The notes beneath the pieces are model-generated. The model saw only the letters and a list, made by a program, of their open reading frames with translations, had not been told where the DNA came from and made no database searches. A DNA stretch of 64,000 nt, from positions 376,441 to 440,440 of the forward strand of contig NZ_KB892001.1 of the NCBI RefSeq assembly GCF_000373645.1, read 5' to 3'. This document shows positions 25,090-32,599 of this stretch, one piece after another. The stretch comes from Streptomyces sp. ATexAB-D23 (GTDB lineage Bacteria; Actinomycetota; Actinomycetes; Streptomycetales; Streptomycetaceae). The number at the start of each line of letters is the position of its first letter. Within the stretch, counting starts at the first letter, position 1. A program made the position numbers and the translations under genes.

Positions 25090-25952
25090 GCACCCCGACC
25101 GCTCCCAAGCCGCCCGAGGCGGCCCGCAGGGGCAGGCGCCGCTCCACCGCCCTCGGCCTGTTCGCCTGGGCCGTCGGCATCATCTTCTGCGCGCCCGCGC
25201 TCTGGATGCTGCTCACCTCCTTCCACTCGGAGAGCGACGCGGCGACCAACCCGCCGTCGCTCGGCGCGCCCCTCACGCTCGACGGCTACCGGGTGTTCTT
25301 CGGCGCAGGCGGCGGCGCGAGCCCCTGGCCGCCGCTGATCAACTCCCTGACCGCGTCCCTCTGTTCCACGCTCCTCGTGCTCCTGCTGGCGCTCCCCGCC
25401 GCGTACGCGCTCTCCATCAAGCGGGTGGAGAAGTGGACGGACGTCATGTTCTTCTTCCTGTCCACGAAGATGCTGCCGGTCGTCGCCGGGCTGCTGCCCG
25501 TGTACCTCTTCGCCAAGAACACCGGGATGCTGGACAACATCTGGTTCCTCGTCATCCTCTACACCTCGATGAACCTGCCGATCGCGGTATGGATGATGCA
25601 GTCGTTCCTGGCGGACGTGCCCGTCTCCATCATCGAGGCCGCACAGGTCGACGGTGCCCGGCTGCCGACGGTGCTGGCCCGGGTCGTGGCACCGGTGGCC
25701 GCGCCCGGCATCGCGGCCACCTCGCTGATCTGCTTCATCTTCAGCTGGAACGAACTGCTCTTCGCCCGGGTGCTCACCGGCGTGGCGGCCCAGACCGCCC
25801 CGGTCTTCCTGACCGGCGTCGTCACCAGCCAGGGGCTCTTCCTCGCCCAGCTGTGCGCCGCCTCCGTCGTCGTCTCCCTGCCGGTGCTCGCCGCCGGCTT
25901 CGCCGCCCAGGACAAACTCGTCCAGGGCCTTTCTCTTGGAGCTGTCAAATGA
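25086..25952 (+). CDS. ABC transporter permease, second subunit (MalG type)
   Basis: A 288-residue permease, partner of the preceding one. It has about six helices, starting GLFAWAVGIIFCAPALWMLLTSF, and the EAA loop IIEAAQVDGARLPTVLARVVAPVAAPG (residues about 181-207). The conserved ISWNE-like end appears as FSWNELLFARVLTG, typical of MalG-type proteins. Start and stop overlap both neighbours by four bases, so the five structural genes are one coupled operon. Confidence 0.9.
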   Translation: MSTPTAPKPPEAARRGRRRSTALGLFAWAVGIIFCAPALWMLLTSFHSESDAATNPPSLGAPLTLDGYRVFFGAGGGASPWPPLINSLTASLCSTLLVLLLALPAAYALSIKRVEKWTDVMFFFLSTKMLPVVAGLLPVYLFAKNTGMLDNIWFLVILYTSMNLPIAVWMMQSFLADVPVSIIEAAQVDGARLPTVLARVVAPVAAPGIAATSLICFIFSWNELLFARVLTGVAAQTAPVFLTGVVTSQGLFLAQLCAASVVVSLPVLAAGFAAQDKLVQGLSLGAVK

Positions 25953-26938
25953 GGGCTGCGATCATCGAGTCCATCGGCAAGGTGTCGGTCGAGACCGTCC
26001 CCGACCCCACCCCGGGTCCCCGGGACGTGGTCGTCGCCGTCAAGGCGTGCGGACTGTGCGGTACCGACCTCCACATCCTCCAGGGCGAGTTCGCACCCGC
26101 CCTGCCGATCGTCCCCGGCCACGAGTTCGCCGGCGAGATCGTGGAGACCGGCTCCGAGGTGACCGAGCTGGCCGTCGGCGACAACGTCGCCGTCGACCCG
26201 TCGCTGCACTGCCACGAGTGCCACTACTGCCGCAGCGGGCGCGGGAACCTCTGCGACAACTGGAACGCGATCGGCGTCAGCAGGCCCGGCGGAGCCGCCG
26301 AGTTCGCCGTCGCCCCGGTGGCCAACTGCGTGAAGCTCCCGGACCACGTCGACGTGACCACCGCGGCGCTGATCGAACCGCTGTCCTGCGCGGTGCGCGG
26401 CTACGACGTGCTCAGCTCCACGCTGGGAGCCGAGGTGCTCATCTACGGTTCCGGCACCATGGGCCTGATGATGCTGGAGCTCGCCAAACGGACCGGCGCC
26501 GCATCCGTGGACGTGCTGGACGTCAATCCGGACCGGCTGACCACCGCGGTCGAGCTCGGCGTCTCCCGCTCCGCCGCGTCGGCCGACGAACTGGAGACGG
26601 TACGGGGCTGGGACGTCGTCGTCGACGCCACCGGCAACGCGTCCGCCATCCAGGACGGGCTCGGCAGGGTCGCCAAGGGCGGCACGTTCCTCCAGTTCGG
26701 GGTCGCCGACTACGCGACGACGGCCGTCATCGAGCCGTACCGGATCTACAACCAGGAGATCACGATCACCGGCTCGATGGCCGTGCTGCACAGCTACGAG
26801 CGCGCCGCCGCGCTGTTCGCCCAGGGAGTGATCGACCCCGGGGTCTTCATCAGCGACCGGCTGCCGCTGGAGCGGTACGCCGAAGCGCTGGAGCGGTTCG
26901 AGGCGGGCAAGGGCCGCAAGATCGTGGTAGAGCCGTGA
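25949..26938 (+). CDS. Zinc-dependent polyol dehydrogenase (MDR family)
   Basis: A 329-residue medium-chain dehydrogenase that should oxidise a polyol to a ketose with NAD. Catalytic zinc ligands are in CGLCGTDLH and the GHEFAGE motif. The structural zinc site is the four-Cys-like loop CHECHYCRSGRGNLC (residues about 90-104). The cofactor site is IYGSGTMGLMMLELAK, followed by an acidic residue in VDVLDVNPDR that favours NAD over NADP. It resembles sorbitol/arabitol/threonine-type dehydrogenases. It sits between the permease and kinase genes with ATGA/GTGA overlaps. Exact substrate not determinable; sorbitol or mannitol giving fructose would suit the fructokinase-like neighbour. Confidence 0.87.
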   Translation: MRAAIIESIGKVSVETVPDPTPGPRDVVVAVKACGLCGTDLHILQGEFAPALPIVPGHEFAGEIVETGSEVTELAVGDNVAVDPSLHCHECHYCRSGRGNLCDNWNAIGVSRPGGAAEFAVAPVANCVKLPDHVDVTTAALIEPLSCAVRGYDVLSSTLGAEVLIYGSGTMGLMMLELAKRTGAASVDVLDVNPDRLTTAVELGVSRSAASADELETVRGWDVVVDATGNASAIQDGLGRVAKGGTFLQFGVADYATTAVIEPYRIYNQEITITGSMAVLHSYERAAALFAQGVIDPGVFISDRLPLERYAEALERFEAGKGRKIVVEP

Positions 26939-27987
26939 CCGGTGGCCCCGACGCCGTCCTGGTGATGGGCGAGGCGCTCATCGACCTGGTGCCGGGCGGG
27001 GACGATCCTGGGACGCACCGGGCCCAGCCGGGCGGCGCCCCCGCCAACGTCGCCGCCGGACTGGCCCGGCTCGGCACACCCAGCTGGTTCGCGGGAGCGC
27101 TCGGCGGCGACGGGTTCGCCCGCCTGATCGAGGAGCGGCTGGTCCTGGCCGGTACGGAGCTGGGCCTGTGCGCCCGCTCGGAGCTGCCCACCGCGCTCGC
27201 GGTCGCCGACCCGGGCCCCGACGGCACCGGCTACCACTTCCACCTCCAGGACACCGCCACCTTCCGGCTGCCGGAGCGCGTGTCGGACGTGGGCCGCTTC
27301 GGCGCCGTGTACGCGGGCGGACTCGCCGCCGTCGTCCCGCCCGCGGCCGACGCGGTGGCCGCGACCGCGCGCGCCGGGGCCGAGCACTCCGTGCTGGTGG
27401 TCGATCCCAACGTGCGCGAGGACCGCACGCTGGACGGGTCCGCCGCGCACCGGCTGCGGGAGCTGTGCGCACGGGCCCACGTCCTCAAGGTCAGCGACGA
27501 GGACGTGACCGCGCTCTGGCCGGGAACGGCCCCCGACGAGACCTGCGCACGGCTGGCCGAGGAGAACCGGCTCGTGGTGCTCACCCGCGGCGCGGCGGGC
27601 AGCACGGCGTTCACCCGGGACGGGGGGCGGACATCCGTACCCGCGGTGCGCGTGGACGTGGTCAACACGATCGGGGCGGGCGACGCGTTCATGGCGGCGG
27701 TGCTCAGCTGGCTGGCGGACGCCGGCGCGTTCCGCGACGGCGGCGCCGCACGGCTGCCGGGCGGACGAGCCGCCGAGATGCTGGCATTCGCCTCGCAGGT
27801 GGCGGCCTCCGTCGTCGCGCAGTCGGGGACCGAGCCGTCACGGCCGCGCCCCGGCGGCCGGACCCCGCTCAGCGCCCCTCGGCCCGCCACCGGTACTGCA
27901 GCTCGGGGCGCCCGACCTGCCCGTACTGCGGACTGCGCACCGCCCGCCCCACCGTCACCAGGTGCTCCAGATAGCGGCGTGCGGTGA
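26935..27987 (+). CDS. PfkB family sugar kinase (fructokinase-like)
   Basis: A 350-residue ribokinase/PfkB-fold kinase. N-terminal VMGEALIDLVPGG and QPGGAPANVAAGLARLG (first signature) bind the sugar. The second signature VNTIGAGDAFMAAVLSWL near residue 250 supplies the catalytic Asp and anion hole. Together with the dehydrogenase it would make a ketose phosphate, likely fructose-6-phosphate. The GTG start overlaps the dehydrogenase stop. Unusually, the last 40 residues (rich in Pro, Ala, Arg) are read antisense across the end of the convergent response-regulator gene, an overlap of 119 bases. The ancestral stop was probably before 27869 and has been lost, or the tail is real but non-conserved. 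Confidence 0.85.
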   Translation: MTGGPDAVLVMGEALIDLVPGGDDPGTHRAQPGGAPANVAAGLARLGTPSWFAGALGGDGFARLIEERLVLAGTELGLCARSELPTALAVADPGPDGTGYHFHLQDTATFRLPERVSDVGRFGAVYAGGLAAVVPPAADAVAATARAGAEHSVLVVDPNVREDRTLDGSAAHRLRELCARAHVLKVSDEDVTALWPGTAPDETCARLAEENRLVVLTRGAAGSTAFTRDGGRTSVPAVRVDVVNTIGAGDAFMAAVLSWLADAGAFRDGGAARLPGGRAAEMLAFASQVAASVVAQSGTEPSRPRPGGRTPLSAPRPATGTAARGARPARTADCAPPAPPSPGAPDSGVR

Positions 27988-28543
27988 TGCGGGAGATCCC
28001 GAGCGCCTGGCCGGCCGCGGCGGCCGTCACCCCGTCCGGGGCCGCCCGCAGCGCACCGGTCACCGCCTCCAGCGTCGGACCGCTCAGCCCCTTGGGCAGC
28101 CGGGCCGGCCCCGGGGCCCGCAGCGTGGCGAGCGCCCGGTCCACCTCGTCCTGGCCGCTCGCCTCACCGGCCGCCGCCCGGAACTCCGCGTACCGCACCA
28201 GCCGGTCCCGCAGGGTGGCGAAGGTGAACGGCTTCAGGACGTACTGGACGACGCCCAGCGACACCCCCTCGCGGACCACGGCCAGATCGCGGGCCGAGGT
28301 CACCGCGATCACGTCCGCCGAATGGCCCGCCGCGCGCAGCGAGCGCAGCAGCGTCAGACCGTGCCCGTCGGGCAGGTACAGATCCAGGAGCAGCAGATCG
28401 ACCGGGGTGCGCTCCAGCGCCCGCACCGCCTCGGCGCGCGAGTGCGCCACGGCGGCCACCGCGAACCCGGGGACCCGGCCCACGTACAGCTGATGGGCGT
28501 CGGCGGCGACGGGGTCGTCCTCGACGACCAGGACCCGGATCAC
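27869..28543 (-). CDS. CitB/DcuR-type response regulator
   Basis: A 224-residue response regulator. The receiver domain (residues 1-120) starts MIRVLVVEDDPVAADAH, has the phospho-acceptor Asp in LLLLDLYLPDGHG and the Lys in LKPFT. The C-terminal helix-turn-helix (about 150-224; GQALGISRITARRYLEHLV) is the type found in CitB, DpiA and DcuR regulators of C4-dicarboxylate and citrate uptake. It overlaps its sensor gene by four bases. The symporter dctA, divergent from the pair, is the obvious target. The 3' end is overlapped antisense by the sugar kinase gene. Confidence 0.9.
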   Translation of the reverse strand: MIRVLVVEDDPVAADAHQLYVGRVPGFAVAAVAHSRAEAVRALERTPVDLLLLDLYLPDGHGLTLLRSLRAAGHSADVIAVTSARDLAVVREGVSLGVVQYVLKPFTFATLRDRLVRYAEFRAAAGEASGQDEVDRALATLRAPGPARLPKGLSGPTLEAVTGALRAAPDGVTAAAAGQALGISRITARRYLEHLVTVGRAVRSPQYGQVGRPELQYRWRAEGR

Positions 28544-30195
28544 GGGGCTCCCTCCGCGCGCACGCCGCCGCGCTCGGGCAGCGGCAGCCGTACGGTGAAC
28601 ACCGCGCCCCCGTCCGTACCCTGCTCCAGCGCCACCGTCCCGCCACCCCGGTGGACGGCCTGCCGGACCAGGGCCAGGCCCAGACCGCGCCCGGCGCCGT
28701 GCGTCGACCAGCCGCTGCGGAACACCTCGGCGGCGTCCGCCGGGTCGACCCCGGCCCCGTTGTCCGCGACCCGCAGCAGCAGCTCTCCGTCCCCGGCGAG
28801 CGCGGTGACCGTGACCCGCCCGCGCCGGGGCGCCTCGGGTGCGCGCTGTCCGGGAACGGCCGCCTCCCGCGTGCCGGTGACCGCGTCCACCGCGTTGTCG
28901 ATCAGATTGCCGAGGACGGTCACCAGATCGCGGGCGGGCAGCGTCGCGGGCAGGGCGCCGTCGTCGATCAGGCTGTCGTCGGCGAGGACCAGCTCCACGC
29001 CCCGCTCATTGGCCTGCGCCGCCTTGCCCAGCAGCAGCGCGGCGAGCACCGGTTCGCCGACCGCGCCCACCACCCGGTCGGTGAGGGCCTGGGCCAGCTC
29101 CAGCTCCGCCGTGGCGAAGCCCACCGCCTCGTCCGCCCGGCCCAGCTCGATCAGCGAGACCACCGTGTGCAGCCGGTTCGCCGCCTCGTGCGCCTGGGAG
29201 CGCAGGGCCCGGGTGAAACCGCGCTCGGAGTCCAGCTCCCCGGACAGTGCCTGGAGCTCGGTGTGGTCGCGCAGGGTCACCACGGTGCCGCGCCGCTCAC
29301 CGCCCACCACCGGGCGGGTGTTGACGACGATGACCCGGTCCGCCGTCAGGTGCACCTCGTCCACCCGCTCCTCGGAGGCGAGCAGCGCCCCGGTCAGCGG
29401 GGCCGGCAGGTCGAGATCGGCGACCCGGCGGCCGACCGTGCCCGGGGCCAGGCCGAGCAGCTCCCGGCCCGCGTCGTTGATGAGGGCGATCCGGCGCTGC
29501 CCGTCCAGCATCAGCAGCCCCTCGCGCACCGCGTGCAGGGTGGCCTCGTGGTAGTCGTGCAGCCGGCTCAGCTCCGCCGCGTTCATCCCGTGGGTGTGCC
29601 GTCGCAGCCGGGCGTTGATCACGTACGTGCCGAGGCCGCCGAGCACGAGCGCCGCGCCCGCCGCGAGCCCCAGCGCGCCCAGCTGGGCCCGCACCTGCGA
29701 GGAGACCCGGTCCACGGTGATGCCCGCGCTGACCAGTCCGACGATCCGGCCGTCGTCCAGGACCGGGGTGACCACCCGGATCGAGGGGCCGAGCGTGCCG
29801 GTGTACGTCTCCGAGAAGGTCTCGCCGCGCAGCGCCCGCGCGGTGTGCCCGAGGAAGGTCGCGCCGATCTGGCCGGAGTCCGGGTGCGTCCAGCGGACCC
29901 GGTCCGGATTCATGATGGTGATGAAGGCGATACCGGTGTCCTCGCGGACCCGCTCCGCGTACGGCTGGAGCGCCGCCGACGGGTCCGGGGTGCGGATCGC
30001 CTCCCGTACCGACGGCGATCCGGCCACCGCGACGGCCACCGCCCGCACCTGCCGCGTCGCCGTCTCCCGGGCCTGGCTCCGGCCCGAGACGTACGCGAAG
30101 AACGCGCACCCCGCGACGACGGCGGCCACCAGCACCACCTGCATCGCGAACAGCTGACCGGCCAGGCTGCGCGGGCGGGTACGGGGGAAACGCAT
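28540..30195 (-). CDS. CitA/DcuS-type sensor histidine kinase
   Basis: A 551-residue membrane sensor. TM1 (LFAMQVVLVAAVVAGCAFFAYVSG) and TM2 (near ALGLAAGAALVLGGLGTYVI) enclose an extracytoplasmic PAS-like (Cache) domain that in this family binds citrate or C4-dicarboxylates. A cytoplasmic PAS (about 210-310) and a Spo0B-like phospho-acceptor helix with LRSQAHEAANRLHTVVSL (the His is in QAHEAAN) follow. The HATPase domain has NLIDNAVDAV and GRGLGLALVR. The ATG at 30195 is taken; a GTG six bases earlier is possible. It is divergent from dctA with 168 bases between. The cognate regulator follows with ATGA overlap. Confidence 0.9.
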   Translation of the reverse strand: MRFPRTRPRSLAGQLFAMQVVLVAAVVAGCAFFAYVSGRSQARETATRQVRAVAVAVAGSPSVREAIRTPDPSAALQPYAERVREDTGIAFITIMNPDRVRWTHPDSGQIGATFLGHTARALRGETFSETYTGTLGPSIRVVTPVLDDGRIVGLVSAGITVDRVSSQVRAQLGALGLAAGAALVLGGLGTYVINARLRRHTHGMNAAELSRLHDYHEATLHAVREGLLMLDGQRRIALINDAGRELLGLAPGTVGRRVADLDLPAPLTGALLASEERVDEVHLTADRVIVVNTRPVVGGERRGTVVTLRDHTELQALSGELDSERGFTRALRSQAHEAANRLHTVVSLIELGRADEAVGFATAELELAQALTDRVVGAVGEPVLAALLLGKAAQANERGVELVLADDSLIDDGALPATLPARDLVTVLGNLIDNAVDAVTGTREAAVPGQRAPEAPRRGRVTVTALAGDGELLLRVADNGAGVDPADAAEVFRSGWSTHGAGRGLGLALVRQAVHRGGGTVALEQGTDGGAVFTVRLPLPERGGVRAEGAP

Positions 30196-30363
30196 GGACA
30201 CAAGTGTGCCTGGCCGAAAATTCGGGAGGGGCCTGCCATGGGGAGGGGCCGACCCCTCCTGTGAACGAAATGCACGTAAGGGTGACCGGTGTCACAGCGG
30301 GCGGGATAGTCGCCGGGACCCCCAGGGACGGGGGTGGGACAAGGATGACCCGAGGAGACCCCC

Positions 30364-31749
30364 GTGGCAGTGGCAGCCGCCGAGCCGGCCCGTACGAAGC
30401 CGGACCGCACGAAATATCTGTATCTCGCCGTGATCGTGGCGGTGGGCCTCGGCATCCTCGTGGGCTTCGTCGCTCCCGACGCCGCCGTCGAGCTCAAGCC
30501 CATCGGCACCGGGTTCGTGAACCTGATCAAGATGATGATCTCGCCCATCATCTTCTGCACGATCGTGCTGGGCGTCGGCTCGGTGCGCAAGGCCGCCAAG
30601 GTCGGTGCCGTCGGCGGTCTCGCCCTCGGCTACTTCCTGGTGATGTCCACCGTCGCGCTGGCCATCGGCCTCGTCGTCGGCAACCTCCTGGAGCCCGGCT
30701 CCGGCCTCCACCTCACCGAGGCCGTCCGCGCCGCCGGCGAGAAGCAGGCCGCGGGGGCGGGGGAGTCCACCACGGACTTCCTGCTGGGCATCATCCCGAC
30801 CACCATCGTGTCCGCCTTCACCGCGGGCGAGGTCCTCCAGACCCTGCTGATCGCCCTGCTCGCCGGCTTCGCCCTCCAGGCCATGGGCTCGGCCGGTGAG
30901 CCGGTGCTGCGCGGCATCGGGCACATCCAGCGCCTCGTCTTCCGCATCCTCGCCATGATCATGTGGGCCGCCCCCGTCGGCGCGTTCGGCGCGATGGCCG
31001 CGGTCGTCGGGGAGACCGGCGTGGACGCGCTGAAGTCCCTCGCGATGATCATGGTGGGCTTCTACGTCACCTGCGCGCTCTTCGTCTTCCTGGTGCTGGG
31101 CGCGATCCTGCGCCTGGTGGCGGGGCTCAACATCTTCTCGCTGCTGAAGTACCTCGGCCGCGAGTTCCTGCTGATCCTCTCCACGTCCTCGTCCGAGTCG
31201 GCCCTGCCCCGGCTGATCGCGAAGATGGAGCACATGGGTGTGAGCAAGCCCGTCGTCGGCATCACCGTGCCGACCGGCTACTCCTTCAACCTGGACGGCA
31301 CCGCCATCTACCTGACGATGGCCTCGCTGTTCATCGCCAACGCGACGGGCGACCCGCTGAGCATCGGCGAGCAGATCTCCCTGCTGGCCTTCATGGTGAT
31401 CGCCTCCAAGGGCGCCGCGGGCGTCACCGGAGCCGGCCTCGCCACCCTGGCCGGCGGCCTCCAGTCGCACCGCCCCGAGCTGGTCGACGGCGTCGGTCTG
31501 ATCGTCGGCATCGACCGCTTCATGAGTGAGGCCCGCGCCCTGACGAACTTCGCGGGCAACGCGGTGGCCACGGTCCTCGTCGGCACCTGGACCAAGGAGA
31601 TCGACCGCGAGCGGGTCGACCAGGTGCTCTCCGGGGCGATCCCCTTCGACGAGAAGATGCTCACCGACGAGGGCCCCGCCGAGCCGCACCTCCCCGAGGC
31701 CAGGGACGGCGGCCACGAGCAGGCGCCGGAGCCGGCGAAGGCGCTCTGA
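30364..31749 (+). CDS. dctA: Dicarboxylate:cation symporter DctA
   Basis: A 461-residue member of the DAACS (glutamate/C4-dicarboxylate) symporter family, importing succinate, fumarate or malate with protons or sodium. It has eight or so helices plus re-entrant loops. Signatures are FVNLIKMMISPIIFCTIVLG, the serine-rich hairpin LSTSSSESALPRL, the PTGYSFNLDGTAIYLTMA motif and VAS/ASKGAAGVTGAG. The C-terminal transport-core IDRFMSEARALTNFAGNAVATV contains the substrate-binding Asp/Arg/Thr/Asn residues typical of dicarboxylate carriers. The GTG start has AGGAG. Its position beside a CitA/DcuS-type two-component system implies substrate-induced expression. Confidence 0.93.
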   Translation: MAVAAAEPARTKPDRTKYLYLAVIVAVGLGILVGFVAPDAAVELKPIGTGFVNLIKMMISPIIFCTIVLGVGSVRKAAKVGAVGGLALGYFLVMSTVALAIGLVVGNLLEPGSGLHLTEAVRAAGEKQAAGAGESTTDFLLGIIPTTIVSAFTAGEVLQTLLIALLAGFALQAMGSAGEPVLRGIGHIQRLVFRILAMIMWAAPVGAFGAMAAVVGETGVDALKSLAMIMVGFYVTCALFVFLVLGAILRLVAGLNIFSLLKYLGREFLLILSTSSSESALPRLIAKMEHMGVSKPVVGITVPTGYSFNLDGTAIYLTMASLFIANATGDPLSIGEQISLLAFMVIASKGAAGVTGAGLATLAGGLQSHRPELVDGVGLIVGIDRFMSEARALTNFAGNAVATVLVGTWTKEIDRERVDQVLSGAIPFDEKMLTDEGPAEPHLPEARDGGHEQAPEPAKAL

Positions 31750-31769
31750 GGGCCCGCGTTCCTCCCTTG

Positions 31770-31789
31770 CCTTGACGCCGACGTCAAGG
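31770..31789. promoter_or_regulatory. 20-bp inverted repeat before merR (candidate MerR operator)
   Basis: Perfect 8-bp arms (CCTTGACG and CGTCAAGG) around CCGA end 14 bases before the merR ATG. The left arm contains TTGACG, a good -35 box. MerR proteins bind such sites between -35 and -10, so this is probably its autoregulated promoter. Confidence 0.65.
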
Positions 31790-31803
31790 ATTACGGTCGC
31801 GGT

Positions 31804-32208
31804 ATGCGAATCGGGGAGCTGGCCGAACGGGCCGGGACGACCACACGGGCGCTGCGCTACTACGAGTCGCGCGGGCTGCTGCCCGCGCGACGGGCGGTGA
31901 ACGGCTACCGCACGTACGACGAGAGCGACCTGCGGCTGATCCAGCAGATCCGGACCCTCCAGGACTTCGGGTTCGACCTGGAGGAGACCCGCCCCTTCGT
32001 GGAGTGCCTGCGGGCGGGGCATCCGGCGGGGGACTCCTGCCCCGGTTCGCTGGCCGTCTACCGGCGCAAGCTCGGCGAGCTCGACGCGCTCATCGAGCAG
32101 CTGCGGACGGTCCGCTCGGAGGTGGGCGCCCAGCTGGCCCGCGCCGAGCTGGAGGCCTCCGCCGAACGGCCCGGCGGACCCGAACCACGCTGCGAACTGG
32201 GAGGATGA
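31804..32208 (+). CDS. MerR family regulator linked to thioredoxin
   Basis: A 134-residue MerR regulator. The winged helix at the N-terminus reads MRIGELAERAGTTTRALRYYESRGLLPARR, the standard family start, followed by the NGYRTYDE wing. The coiled-coil dimerisation helix is near residues 80-120. Three cysteines (VECLRAGH, GDSCPGS, and PRCELGG at the very end) are available for metal or thiol sensing, though not in the SoxR iron-sulfur pattern. The gene stops three bases before the thioredoxin start, so both share one transcript. I infer redox or thiol stress control. Confidence 0.85.
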   Translation: MRIGELAERAGTTTRALRYYESRGLLPARRAVNGYRTYDESDLRLIQQIRTLQDFGFDLEETRPFVECLRAGHPAGDSCPGSLAVYRRKLGELDALIEQLRTVRSEVGAQLARAELEASAERPGGPEPRCELGG

Positions 32209-32211
32209 CAG

Positions 32212-32544
32212 ATGATCCAGGTAACGGGTGTCGACGAGGTCACCGACGAGACCTTCGACACCGAGGTGCTGGGCGAGGGGCGGCCCGTCCTGGTGGAGTT
32301 CACCGCCGACTGGTGCGGACCCTGCCGCCAGCTGGCCCCCGTCCTCGGCGCCGTCGCCGACGAGGAGCGCGAACGGCTCCGCGTCGTCCAGATCGACGTC
32401 GACCGCAACCCGGGGACCGCCGCCCGGTACGGCGTCCTGTCGATGCCCACCCTGATGGTGTTCCGCGCGGGCGAGCCGGTGAAGTCCATGGTGGGCGCCC
32501 GCCCGAAGCGCCGGCTTCTCCAGGAGCTGGCGGACGTGCTCTGA
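32212..32544 (+). CDS. Thioredoxin
   Basis: A 110-residue cytosolic thioredoxin with the classical active site WCGPC in FTADWCGPCRQLAPVL and the cis-proline in LSMPTLMVF. It reduces protein disulfides with electrons from thioredoxin reductase. It is co-transcribed with a cysteine-containing MerR regulator only three bases upstream, so its expression is likely stress-induced, unlike a housekeeping trxA. Streptomyces carry several thioredoxins, and I cannot assign the number. Confidence 0.92.
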   Translation: MIQVTGVDEVTDETFDTEVLGEGRPVLVEFTADWCGPCRQLAPVLGAVADEERERLRVVQIDVDRNPGTAARYGVLSMPTLMVFRAGEPVKSMVGARPKRRLLQELADVL

Positions 32545-32549
32545 ACCGC

Positions 32550-32587
32550 CCGGGGGGCGGGGGCCACCCACGGCCCCCGCCCCCCGG
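32550..32587. terminator. Bidirectional terminator
   Basis: A perfect 16-bp stem (CCGGGGGGCGGGGGCC and complement) with a six-base loop lies between the convergent thioredoxin and glgB genes. Confidence 0.8.
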
Positions 32588-32599
32588 TCCGTCAGCCCG

